From assembly GCA_004294225.1 (NCBI GenBank), contig REBA01000017.1:1-64000 (forward strand): a stretch of 64,000 nucleotides of DNA. The letters are read 5' to 3'. The position numbers and the translations under genes were made by a program. Source of the stretch: Cytophagales bacterium. GTDB lineage: Bacteria > Bacteroidota > Bacteroidia > Cytophagales > Cytophagaceae. The notes beneath the pieces were generated by a model, which saw only the letters and a list, made by a program, of their open reading frames with translations, had not been told where the DNA came from and made no database searches. Below are positions 56,101 through 63,952 of the stretch, piece after piece (position 1 is the stretch's first letter; each line of letters opens with the position of its first letter).

Positions 56101-57372
56101 TTAGTAACCATATTTTTCTTTCCAGATTGATTTTAATTTACTTCTAAACTCATTTTCTCTAGAATTATCAGATGGATTGTAAAATTTATAACCACTTAGT
56201 TCAGTCGGCATATACTCTTGATATATAAAATTACCCTCAAAGTCATGTGCATATTGATAATCTTTACCATAATTTAATTTTTTCATTAATTCGGTAGGTG
56301 CATTTCTTAAATGCAATGGAACTTGTAAATCACCCTTTTCATGAACTATTTTCTTTGCATTCTTTATAGCTTTATAAGAAGCATTGCTTTTAGGAGAACA
56401 TGCTAAATAAGTTACACACTGAGCAAGAATAATATCCGATTCTGGATATCCTATAATATTAACTGCTTGAAAACAATTTGTTGCCATGATAATCGCTGTA
56501 GGATTAGCGTTGCCAATGTCTTCAGATGCTAGTATTACCAATCTTCTCGCAATAAAACCAACCTGCTCTCCTCCTTCTATCATTCTGGCAAGCCAATAAA
56601 TTGCTGCATTAGGGTCACTTCCTCTTATCGATTTTATAAAGGCAGAGATAATATCGTAGTGTAATTCTCCATTTTTATCATAATTAGAAATTTTTTGTTG
56701 AACTACAGCAGAAATCAATGAATTATCAATAATAATTGGCGAACTACTTACAGATTCTACGGCTAACTCTAAAAATCCCAATAACTTACGGACATCTCCA
56801 CCCGAAAATCTCAAAATTGATTCCGTTTCAACAATTTGTATATCTTTATTTTTTAAATAAATATCTTTCGTAATTGCCGTCTGTAAAACTTTCATTAAAT
56901 CATCTTGACTCAATGAAGAAAGAGTATAAATCTGACATCTAGACCTTAGGGCATTGATAACCTCAAAAGAAGGATTTTCTGTGGTCGCTCCTATTAATAG
57001 AATAATCCCTTTTTCTACAGCCCCCAATAATGCATCTTGCTGAGACTTGCTAAAGCGATGAATTTCATCTATAAATAATATAGTTTGACTTGTTTTTGTG
57101 GCTTTATCAATTGCATCCCTAAGTTCTTTTACCCCTGAATTAATAGCGCTTAATTCAATAAATGGCATATCTATTTCTTTTGCTAAAACTTTAGCCAGAG
57201 TTGTTTTCCCCACACCAGGAGGCCCCCAAAATATCATTGAAGGTAGCTTTCGGTTTATTAATAACTTAGTAATCAAACCATTTTTTCCCAACAATGCTCC
57301 CTGCCCAACGATTTCATCAATAGATTGGGGCCTCATTCTTTCTGCCAAAGGAATTGTATTTTCTTGCATCAT
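56101..57372 (-). CDS. rarA: Replication-associated recombination protein A (AAA+ ATPase)
   Basis: 423 residues, full length for RarA/MgsA. Walker A is GPPGVGKTT (50-58), Walker B ILFIDEIHRF (98-107), sensor 1 GATTENPSF and the Arg-finger region ALRSRCQIY; the C-terminal tetramerisation part has RGSDPNAAIYWLARM. It acts at stalled replication forks. It lies 95 bases downstream of dapD, separated by a terminator. Confidence 0.94.
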   Translation of the reverse strand: MMQENTIPLAERMRPQSIDEIVGQGALLGKNGLITKLLINRKLPSMIFWGPPGVGKTTLAKVLAKEIDMPFIELSAINSGVKELRDAIDKATKTSQTILFIDEIHRFSKSQQDALLGAVEKGIILLIGATTENPSFEVINALRSRCQIYTLSSLSQDDLMKVLQTAITKDIYLKNKDIQIVETESILRFSGGDVRKLLGFLELAVESVSSSPIIIDNSLISAVVQQKISNYDKNGELHYDIISAFIKSIRGSDPNAAIYWLARMIEGGEQVGFIARRLVILASEDIGNANPTAIIMATNCFQAVNIIGYPESDIILAQCVTYLACSPKSNASYKAIKNAKKIVHEKGDLQVPLHLRNAPTELMKKLNYGKDYQYAHDFEGNFIYQEYMPTELSGYKFYNPSDNSRENEFRSKLKSIWKEKYGY

Positions 57373-57403
57373 ACCTTTATTTGCAAATGGGTGAAGAAAT
57401 AAA

Positions 57404-57433
57404 AATCCTCTAGATATCTAAATATAGAGGATT
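57404..57433 (-). terminator. Terminator of dapD
   Basis: AATCCTCTA (57404-57412) and TAGAGGATT (57425-57433) form a 9-base stem with a 12-base loop. On the - strand a T-rich tail follows the stem. It lies just after the dapD stop and before rarA. Confidence 0.75.
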
Positions 57434-57467
57434 AATAAAATAATTGTTAATTTCTAGAATACCGTAA

Positions 57468-58274
57468 CTATACAGCTACGTTATTTTCTCTCAAAGCATC
57501 GTTGAGTGATGTTTTCAAATCAGTGCTTGGTTTTCTTTTCCCTATAATTATGGCACAAGGAACATGAAATTCTCCTGCAGGGAATTTTTTAGGATAACTT
57601 CCTGGAATAACAACCGATCTTTCTGGTACGAAGCCTTTATATTCTACAGGTACATCTCCTGTAACATCTATAACTTTAGAACTTCCAGTGAGGCACACAT
57701 TGGCTCCTAATACAGCTTCTTTACCTACCCTCACTCCTTCTACTATAATACACCTCGACCCAATGAATGCTCCATCTTCTATAATTACTGGTGCAGCTTG
57801 AACAGGCTCCAAAACACCTCCTATACCAACACCTCCACTCAAATGAACGTGCTTTCCTATTTGAGCACAACTGCCTACAGTAGCCCAAGTATCTACCATA
57901 GTCCCTTCATCTACATATGCTCCAATATTAACATAAGAGGGCATCAAAATAACTCCTTTACTTAAATAAGAACCATACCTAGCTACTGCCGGAGGAACTA
58001 CCCTTACACCTAGTTCTTCATAGTTTCTTTTTAAGTCCATCTTATCAAAATACTCAAAGATGCCTGATTCTGAAACTTTCATTTTCTGAATTGGGAAATA
58101 CATAATTACTGCTTTCTTTACCCATTCATTGACTTGCCAACCAGATGCTGTAGGTTCAGCCACTCTTAACTTTCCCTTATCTAGGTCATCAATTATATTT
58201 TTTATTGTGCTAATAGTATTTACATCTGCTAATAAACTTCTATCTAGCCAAGCTGCTTCTATAACTTCTTTCAT
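57468..58274 (-). CDS. dapD: Tetrahydrodipicolinate N-succinyltransferase
   Basis: 268 residues with an N-terminal helical domain and a left-handed beta-helix of hexapeptide repeats (GVILMPSYVNIGAYVDEGTMVDTWATVGSCAQIGKH). The conserved GGVGIGGVLEP and EDGAFIGSRC segments are those of DapD. It carries out the succinylase step of lysine/diaminopimelate synthesis. Confidence 0.95.
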   Translation of the reverse strand: MKEVIEAAWLDRSLLADVNTISTIKNIIDDLDKGKLRVAEPTASGWQVNEWVKKAVIMYFPIQKMKVSESGIFEYFDKMDLKRNYEELGVRVVPPAVARYGSYLSKGVILMPSYVNIGAYVDEGTMVDTWATVGSCAQIGKHVHLSGGVGIGGVLEPVQAAPVIIEDGAFIGSRCIIVEGVRVGKEAVLGANVCLTGSSKVIDVTGDVPVEYKGFVPERSVVIPGSYPKKFPAGEFHVPCAIIIGKRKPSTDLKTSLNDALRENNVAV

Positions 58275-58405
58275 TTGATTATTTTTTTCAAAAATAGGTA
58301 AGTTTTTTAAAGCAATAAAACTTTTAAAGGTATTTAATAAGTATAAAATTAAAAACAGATAATTTTAATAGAAAAAATAAACTATCGTATGTAAAAAGCC
58401 AAGTT

Positions 58406-59095
58406 CTAAACTTTGAGCGTAGAGATTCCACCATCAATATGCAAAACTTGCCCTGTGGTAAATTGTGATTTTAATAAAAAAACAATTGCTTCTGCTATAT
58501 CTATAGACTTACCATAAATATTTAAAGGATGCCTTTTTGAAGCAGCATCTTTTTTTTCTGGGGAAGATAATAATTTCTCTGCTAATGGAGTATCTGTGAG
58601 TGAAGGTGCAACTACATTAACTCTGATATTTGGAGCCAATTCGGCTGCTAATGATTTTGATAAGCCTTCAATGGCTGCTTTAGAAGCACTAATAGAAGCG
58701 TGAAAAGGTAATCCTAAAGATACAGCTACAGTACTCATTAATACTATACTTCCATGATTTTGCTTTAGTTTAGGCAAAAAAGCTTGAATGGCAGATACTG
58801 CACCAAGGAAATTAAGCTGAAAATCATCCAAAAAATCCTTAGTAGTAGTTCGATGAAAAGGTTTAAGATTAATACTACCCGGTAAATATACCAAACCATC
58901 AATTCCTTCTGATACATTTTCAATGTCTGGCGCACCAAGAAGTGCATCATAAGGATACCAAATCAGATTGGTATAATCAGATAAATTACCAATACTTCGT
59001 GAGTAAACCACAACTTTATTGCCTTCACTATTTAGTAGTTTTGCCACATCGGCACCAATACCATAGCTGCCACCAATCAATACATAGGTTTTCAT
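58406..59095 (-). CDS. SDR-fold protein lacking the catalytic tyrosine, light-cluster type
   Basis: 229 residues from the Met at 59095 (MKTYVLIGGSYGIG); the longer frame to 59143 overlaps folE. The NAD(P)-binding GGSYGIG (8-14) is near normal, the NNAG motif is replaced by LPGS (71-74), and the catalytic Ser is at 121. At the place of the YxxxK tyrosine there is Ile135, while Lys139 is kept (ISASK). So classical SDR catalysis is doubtful. It lies 7 bases downstream of folE in the sigma-folE operon and may be a pterin-related reductase or a binding protein; I do not assert a substrate. Confidence 0.8.
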   Translation of the reverse strand: MKTYVLIGGSYGIGADVAKLLNSEGNKVVVYSRSIGNLSDYTNLIWYPYDALLGAPDIENVSEGIDGLVYLPGSINLKPFHRTTTKDFLDDFQLNFLGAVSAIQAFLPKLKQNHGSIVLMSTVAVSLGLPFHASISASKAAIEGLSKSLAAELAPNIRVNVVAPSLTDTPLAEKLLSSPEKKDAASKRHPLNIYGKSIDIAEAIVFLLKSQFTTGQVLHIDGGISTLKV

Positions 59096-59102
59096 TATTA
59101 AA

Positions 59103-59777
59103 TTATTTAATGTATTGAAAAAATTCAGCTTTAGTATTTTCATCTAAGAATTTACCGCCAAATGAACTTGTAACCGTACTACTTGTGGTATCTTCAATCC
59201 CTCTAGAAGAAACGCACAGATGTGTAGCATCAATCATTACGGCGATGTCTTCCGTGTTTAAAATACCTTTTAAGTAATTAGCGATTTGAACCGTAAGTCT
59301 TTCCTGTACCTGTGGTCTTTTTGCAAAATATTGTACTACCCTATTAATTTTAGAAAGTCCTATTACTTTTCCAGAAGAAATATAAGCTACATGAGCTTTC
59401 CCAACTATTGGCACAAAATGATGTTCGCAGTTAGAATAAAAAGTAATATTTTTTTCTACGAGCATTTCATTATAGGAATACTTATTGTCAAATAATGCTA
59501 TCTGAGGGGCGTTGTATGGATTTAGTCCACTGAATATTTCTTTGATATACATCTTTGCCACTCTTTTAGGCGTTCCTTTAAGACTATCATCTGTCAAATC
59601 CAAACCCATGATATTCATTATTTCTTTAAAATGCCCTTCGATAAGATTTATTTTCATATCGTCAGTAAGCAAAAAAGCATCTTTTTTAAGAGGGGTTTCT
59701 ATAGAAGTAGCAATATGCTGATTTCCAATTTCCTCATCTTCATCAATAGTAATAAGTAATTTATTATTCTCTACCAT
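59103..59777 (-). CDS. folE: GTP cyclohydrolase I
   Basis: 224 residues. The zinc ligands are visible as C117 and H120 in YSNCEHHFVPIVG and C188 in ATHLCVSSRGIED. The TPKRVAKMY and GLSKINRVVQYFAKRPQVQERL segments are standard. It converts GTP to dihydroneopterin triphosphate, the entry to folate and other pterins. The N-terminus is longer than in E. coli by a Glu/Asp-rich tail. The gene sits between an ECF sigma factor and an SDR protein rather than with folate genes, which suggests a special pterin demand. Confidence 0.95.
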   Translation of the reverse strand: MVENNKLLITIDEDEEIGNQHIATSIETPLKKDAFLLTDDMKINLIEGHFKEIMNIMGLDLTDDSLKGTPKRVAKMYIKEIFSGLNPYNAPQIALFDNKYSYNEMLVEKNITFYSNCEHHFVPIVGKAHVAYISSGKVIGLSKINRVVQYFAKRPQVQERLTVQIANYLKGILNTEDIAVMIDATHLCVSSRGIEDTTSSTVTSSFGGKFLDENTKAEFFQYIK

Positions 59778-59787
59778 ATTTTATATC

Positions 59788-60279
59788 TTATCTTGTTAAT
59801 TGAGCTTTTAATTTTTTTCTAGCTTGGAATATATTGGTTTTAATATTTCCAATAGGTATATTCAATTCATCTGCAATCTCTTGATATTTAAAACCTTCAA
59901 AATATTTCATAAAGCAATATTTATAATCCCAACGTAAAGTTTCAATTGCTTTTTGGATATCTTCTATGCCAGCAAGATTTCTGATTTTATCAGTTGCCGT
60001 AGATTCATAAAAAGGCTCTCCTTCAATCGTATTTTTGAATACTTCCATTTTCTTGGTAGCACGACGGTAAGAATTGATAAAAATATTCTTCATTATAGTA
60101 CACATCCATGCTCTGAAATTGGTTGCTTCATTAAACTTATCTTTATTTAAAAAAGCTCTAAGATAGGTATCATGAAACAAGTCTTCCGCATCCTCAGAAT
60201 TTCTAGTTAGATTCAAAGCATAATTTTTCAGCAATGATTTATGCTTGATTAATTTTTCGTTAAAATCTTCAGCTTTCAT
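59788..60279 (-). CDS. ECF-type RNA polymerase sigma factor
   Basis: 163 residues from the Met at 60279 (start KAEDFNEKLIKHKSLL); the extended frame to 60324 would run into the promoter. Region 2 holds DAEDLFHDTYLRAF and NFRAWMCTIMKNIFINSYRR; region 4 holds GFKYQEIADELNIPIGNIKTNIFQARKKL. No anti-sigma factor gene follows; instead folE begins 10 bases later. The upstream MerR/B12 gene is on the same strand and a palindromic operator lies in the promoter spacer, so light- or B12-controlled expression is proposed. Confidence 0.9.
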   Translation of the reverse strand: MKAEDFNEKLIKHKSLLKNYALNLTRNSEDAEDLFHDTYLRAFLNKDKFNEATNFRAWMCTIMKNIFINSYRRATKKMEVFKNTIEGEPFYESTATDKIRNLAGIEDIQKAIETLRWDYKYCFMKYFEGFKYQEIADELNIPIGNIKTNIFQARKKLKAQLTR

Positions 60280-60292
60280 AGTTTTGATTGTT

Positions 60293-60367
60293 TTGTTTAA
60301 TAGAATATGTTTTTTATTAAACAAATATTGGTAAAAATGTTTAACTAAACAAGTATTTTGTTAAACA
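60293..60367 (-). promoter_or_regulatory. Promoter and repeated TGTTTAA/TTAAACA operator of the sigma-folE-SDR operon
   Basis: On the - strand CTTG (60353-60350), a 20-base spacer, then AATATTTG (60329-60322), one mismatch from each consensus box. The spacer contains the palindrome TGTTTAGTTAAACA (60338-60351 on the + strand). Further half-sites lie at 60293-60300, 60317-60324 and 60361-60367. An operator inside the spacer is the layout used by MerR-family proteins. Confidence 0.6.
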
Positions 60368-60392
60368 TTATTTAAAAAAATTGTATAAAAAA

Positions 60393-60425
60393 AACAGCTA
60401 ACTATAAATTAAATAGTTAGCTGTT
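60393..60425 (-). terminator. Terminator of the MerR/B12 gene
   Basis: A 12-base stem (60393-60404 with 60414-60425), core CAGCTAACTA / TAGTTAGCTG, with a 9-base loop. On the - strand it is followed by a run of eight T. It follows the MerR stop and precedes the sigma promoter, so the regulator and the sigma operon are separate transcripts. Confidence 0.85.
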
Positions 60426-60446
60426 GAATAAAATAAAAATTATTTT

Positions 60447-61337
60447 TTACTGATTATCTTCTATGAAAGAATAGAAATCTTTACTGTCTGAAAAGGTGTT
60501 TACATTTTCAGACAAGCTTATTTTCTCTTTATGAATTTGAAATCCTGAAATCAAGAGTTTTCCATTAGGGATTAGCTGTGCTACTTTAGTGATGTATTCT
60601 GACAAAGAAACTTCTAACAACGGAGTAGTAATAATAGTGATTATGGTTTTGGGCTTAACTTGTTCAACAATGATTTTTATATCATCAAAAGGAACGGATT
60701 GTCCTAAATACAAATATCTAACCCCTGTTTTTTTGATTAAATAAGTATAATAAAGAAGACTTAACTCATGCCATTCCCCTTCGGGAAGATATAATATATG
60801 CTTGCAAGCCATTTCAGAAGATGGACTTTTTAATATATCTATTTGAACAATTATTTTTTGCCTAATCAAATGACTGATAAAATGCTCTTGAGCTGGATTT
60901 ACATCACCAGCAATCCACATGATTCCTATTTTTCTTAGAAAAGGAAATATTATCTTATCGACACAATATTCAAAACCATGCTTACTCACACAGTCTGAGA
61001 CTACTTGATTAAATTTATCTTCATCTACTTCTATCATAGCTATAATTAGCATATTGATATAATCAGAAGACTCATTGAAATTGTTTTTTGTAATAGAAGA
61101 AAGCTTTTCTTTCAGCTCTTCATCCGTTAAAGCGGCAATGTCTGATATTTTATATCCACATTGATTTAAAAAATTAACATTTAGTAATTTTTTTAATTCA
61201 TTATTAGAATAGGATCTTATATTTCTTCCACCCCTATCTGGAGCTAAAAGATGATATCTTTGCTCCCATATACGAATTGTGTGGGCTTTTATGCCAGATA
61301 ATCTTTCTAAATCCTTAATAGAATATTTGATTTGCAT
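60447..61337 (-). CDS. MerR-family regulator with cobalamin-binding domain (CarH/LitR type), paralogue 2
   Basis: 296 residues, the same length as the paralogue at 8417-9307 and alike throughout (YSIKDLERLSGIKAHTIRIW). The Wx9EH photoreceptor signature is W141...E151-H152, and the putative lower-ligand His is H190 in E-W-H-E-L-S, with the usual Gly replaced by Ser as in the paralogue. It lies directly upstream of an ECF sigma-folE-SDR operon and shares operator-like motifs with it. In known systems CarH represses in the dark with AdoCbl and is released by light. It is divergent from cysE. Confidence 0.88.
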   Translation of the reverse strand: MQIKYSIKDLERLSGIKAHTIRIWEQRYHLLAPDRGGRNIRSYSNNELKKLLNVNFLNQCGYKISDIAALTDEELKEKLSSITKNNFNESSDYINMLIIAMIEVDEDKFNQVVSDCVSKHGFEYCVDKIIFPFLRKIGIMWIAGDVNPAQEHFISHLIRQKIIVQIDILKSPSSEMACKHILYLPEGEWHELSLLYYTYLIKKTGVRYLYLGQSVPFDDIKIIVEQVKPKTIITIITTPLLEVSLSEYITKVAQLIPNGKLLISGFQIHKEKISLSENVNTFSDSKDFYSFIEDNQ

Positions 61338-61367
61338 CTTTTAATAATAGTAATACTATTGCAACAT

Positions 61368-61411
61368 CAAAATTAACATTTTGTTTAACTATATTTTTAT
61401 ATTATTAAACA
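61368..61411 (-). promoter_or_regulatory. Promoter and operator-like motif of the second MerR/B12 gene
   Basis: TAATTTTG on the - strand (61375-61368) fits the -7 consensus exactly. TTGTTTAA (61381-61388, + strand) lies 5 bases upstream of it, and TTAAACA (61405-61411) lies further upstream, so both motif copies sit in or near the promoter spacer. They are the same half-sites as in the sigma-operon promoter. Confidence 0.55.
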
Positions 61412-61437
61412 TTTTTTTAATTATATTTTTTAAATAT

Positions 61438-61470
61438 GTTGTCATAGCCCGTTATTTAATATTACTTTTG
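61438..61470 (+). promoter_or_regulatory. Promoter of cysE
   Basis: GTTG (61438-61441), 21-base spacer, TACTTTTG (61463-61470): an exact -7 element and a three-of-four -33 element, giving a leader of about 75 bases before the cysE ATG at 61551. Confidence 0.55.
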
Positions 61471-61550
61471 ATGTATAATGTAGTAGTAAAAACAAAAAGA
61501 ATATTTAAAAATCTAAATATCAATATTTAAATAAAACAATCATTGAATTT

Positions 61551-62378
61551 ATGAAGTCTGGGTTTAAAAAAAATATTATTGATTTACACATTAATTCCCC
61601 CAACATACTTCCCTCTTCCGCTATCTGTGAGTTTACTAATGAAATATTAGGTCTTTTATTTCCTGAATTTTCTACTGTTAGATTTGAAAATTTAAGTCAA
61701 TTAGACCATCAAATAGGACTATTAAAGCAAAAGTTAAAAGATATCCTCTTAGCCATTCAATTGGTAAAAAAAGATTTAGTAATAGAAGAGACTGTAGAAA
61801 TATTTTTTGAAAAATTAGAACTCATTTATAAAGATTTAAAAACAGACATAGAAGCAATTCTTGGTGGTGATCCAGCTGCCCAAAGTGAAACTGAGATAAT
61901 TAGAGCCTATCCTGGATTTTATGCCATCGCATTTTATAGAATTGCCCATCAATTGCATTTATTACAAATACCTATTGTTCCACGAATAATTACTTCATTT
62001 GCACACAATAAAACCGGTATAGATATTCACCCAGGAGCTATCATTGGACAATATTTTTGCATAGACCATGGCACAGGAGTAGTTATAGGAGAAACTACCA
62101 TTATTGGCAAATATGTAAAATTATACCAAGGAGTTACCCTAGGTGCCTTAAGTGTAGATAAATCTATGGCATCACAAAAAAGACACCCAACCATAGAAGA
62201 CCATGTAGTAATTTACGCAGGAGCAACCATACTTGGTGGCGAGACCCAAATAGGTAATCATAGCGTTATAGGTGGAAATGCTTGGCTTACTAGAGGTGTA
62301 CCGCCCTACTCAGTAGTTTACAACAAACCACAAATAGAGGTTCGCACCGCAGAACAAAGAACAGATATTCCTAGTTAA
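61551..62378 (+). CDS. cysE: Serine O-acetyltransferase
   Basis: 275 residues: an N-terminal helical region (1-125) and a hexapeptide left-handed beta-helix with GIDIHPGAIIGQYFCIDHGTGVVIGE and GGNAWLTRGVPPYSVV. The catalytic His is in CIDHGTG. It makes O-acetylserine. The N-terminus is longer than in the shortest EpsC forms. cysM follows 20 bases later, so the two steps of cysteine synthesis are co-transcribed. Confidence 0.93.
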   Translation: MKSGFKKNIIDLHINSPNILPSSAICEFTNEILGLLFPEFSTVRFENLSQLDHQIGLLKQKLKDILLAIQLVKKDLVIEETVEIFFEKLELIYKDLKTDIEAILGGDPAAQSETEIIRAYPGFYAIAFYRIAHQLHLLQIPIVPRIITSFAHNKTGIDIHPGAIIGQYFCIDHGTGVVIGETTIIGKYVKLYQGVTLGALSVDKSMASQKRHPTIEDHVVIYAGATILGGETQIGNHSVIGGNAWLTRGVPPYSVVYNKPQIEVRTAEQRTDIPS

Positions 62379-62398
62379 TAAAAATAAGGCAGAACAAA

Positions 62399-63280
62399 AT
62401 GAACAGTATTATTGACCTAGTAGGCAATACGCCAATAGTGGAAATAACAAAATTAACCACTAATCCTAAAGTAAAAATCTTTGGAAAATTAGAAGGACAT
62501 AACCCAGGTGGTAGTGTCAAGGACAGAGCTGCACTAGGTATGATAAAAGGTGCATTAGAAAGAGGTGATATAAAACCTGGAATGAAATTGATAGAAGCCA
62601 CCAGTGGAAACACTGGAATAGCACTCGCAATGATTGCTAGGTTATACGATTTAGAGCTAGAACTCATTATGCCCGACAACGCCACCAGAGAGCGAATTCA
62701 AACAATGGAAGCATTTGGAGCTAAAGTAATACTTACACCTGCTATGCAATCTATGGAAGGAGCTATAGATTTGGCACATTCCAAAATGCAGACTGGTCAA
62801 TATTTTATGCTTAACCAATTTGCCAATCCCGACAACTATATGGCACATTACCATTCCACAGGACCAGAGATTTGGCAACAAACAAAACATCAAATCACTC
62901 ATTTTGTATCTTCTATGGGTACAACAGGTACAATAATGGGCGTTTCAAAATATCTCAAGGAACAAAATAGTGCTATTCAAATTGTAGGTGTTCAACCTAC
63001 CGAAGGCTCCAATATCCCTGGAATACGAAGATGGCCTAAAGAATACTTACCAAAAATATTCGACCCAAGCAGAGTTGATAAAATTATCGATGTATCGCAA
63101 CAGGATGCTACTTTAATGGCAAAAAAACTAGCCAAAACAGAAGCAATCTTCTCTGGAATGAGCAGTGGAGGAAGTGTTCTTGCCGCATTGAAATTAGCCA
63201 ATGAATTAACCGAGGGAACAATTGTATGTATTATTTGTGATAGAGGCGACAGGTATTTATCCTCTAATTTATTTCTCTAA
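62399..63280 (+). CDS. cysM: Cysteine synthase (CysM type)
   Basis: 293 residues of the PLP beta-family. K41 in NPGGSVKDRAA binds PLP; SGNTGIALA and GTTGTIMGVSKYLKE bind substrate and phosphate. The IRRWPKEYLPKIF stretch and the shorter length are more like CysM (cysteine synthase B) than CysK. It converts O-acetylserine with sulfide or thiosulfate to cysteine. Second gene of the cysE-cysM operon. Confidence 0.92.
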   Translation: MNSIIDLVGNTPIVEITKLTTNPKVKIFGKLEGHNPGGSVKDRAALGMIKGALERGDIKPGMKLIEATSGNTGIALAMIARLYDLELELIMPDNATRERIQTMEAFGAKVILTPAMQSMEGAIDLAHSKMQTGQYFMLNQFANPDNYMAHYHSTGPEIWQQTKHQITHFVSSMGTTGTIMGVSKYLKEQNSAIQIVGVQPTEGSNIPGIRRWPKEYLPKIFDPSRVDKIIDVSQQDATLMAKKLAKTEAIFSGMSSGGSVLAALKLANELTEGTIVCIICDRGDRYLSSNLFL

Positions 63281-63283
63281 AAT

Positions 63284-63655
63284 TTGTTATTGAATATTCA
63301 ACATATTGCCATTCATGTAAAAAACCTAGAAGCAAGCACCTTTTTTTATAATAAAATTTTAAACCTTCCTATCATTGAAAGACCAAAATTTGACTTTGAT
63401 GGAATGTGGTTTTCTGTTGGTACTTCACAAGAGATACACTTAATAGCAGGATTATCAAAACCAGTAAATTCAGATTCTAGAGGCAATCATTTTGCATTTC
63501 AAACTCCATCAATAATTGAATTCGAGAATCACCTCCTAGCTTTCCCCTACCCATACAAACCTGCAAAACAAAGACCCGATGGTGCTTGGCAAATATTCAT
63601 AAAAGATCCAGATGAATACGTCATTGAAATATATCAAGAAATAAATAAATACTAA
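63284..63655 (+). CDS. VOC-family (glyoxalase-like) protein
   Basis: 123 residues with a TTG start 4 bases after cysM (another TTG lies at 63290). One vicinal-oxygen-chelate domain: IQHIAIHVKNLEASTFFY at the start, then SRGNHFAFQ and, near the end, DPDEYVIEIYQ with the last metal-ligand Glu. Members act as glyoxalases, dioxygenases or resistance proteins; the substrate is not evident. Probably the third gene of the cysE-cysM operon. Confidence 0.8.
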   Translation: MLLNIQHIAIHVKNLEASTFFYNKILNLPIIERPKFDFDGMWFSVGTSQEIHLIAGLSKPVNSDSRGNHFAFQTPSIIEFENHLLAFPYPYKPAKQRPDGAWQIFIKDPDEYVIEIYQEINKY

Positions 63656-63765
63656 AAAAAATAGTTTTATTGAAATAAAATACTAAATTGCATAGTATTT
63701 TAATGAAATATCCCTTTGTGGTAATATTCTCTAAAATCAATATTCATTCAATAAATCCTAAAGAA

Positions 63766-63939
63766 ATGAAAACTATTTTAATTAGAACTAACACACCCAC
63801 CAGTGGCAATGGGCATAATGTAAAATTTATTAGCATAGATGCAAATGGAGACATTACCACCCAATATTTTAATTATAATAACAATATAAAAATAAGTGCA
63901 TTATACCATCTAATCAAAAAAGACACTTTAACGATTTAA
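63766..63939 (+). CDS. Small hypothetical protein
   Basis: 57 residues from the ATG at 63766 (start MKTILIRTNTPTSGNG); the frame is open from 63688 but the extra part reads as AT-rich non-coding sequence. The sequence looks beta-rich with an Asn-rich middle. No family recognised; it may not be expressed. It lies 13 bases before the next gene on the same strand. Confidence 0.45.
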   Translation: MKTILIRTNTPTSGNGHNVKFISIDANGDITTQYFNYNNNIKISALYHLIKKDTLTI

Positions 63940-63952
63940 TTAATACAAAAAC

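Noticed and set aside
60293-60425. CRISPR-like array from the repeated TTAAACA/TGTTTAA units
   Set aside because: The units are 7-8 bases, irregularly spaced and in both orientations. They fit operator half-sites and there are no cas genes.
62371-62685. 104-codon open frame opposite cysM
   Set aside because: Antisense shadow of cysM; its product mirrors the conserved PLP-enzyme codons and shows no motif of its own.
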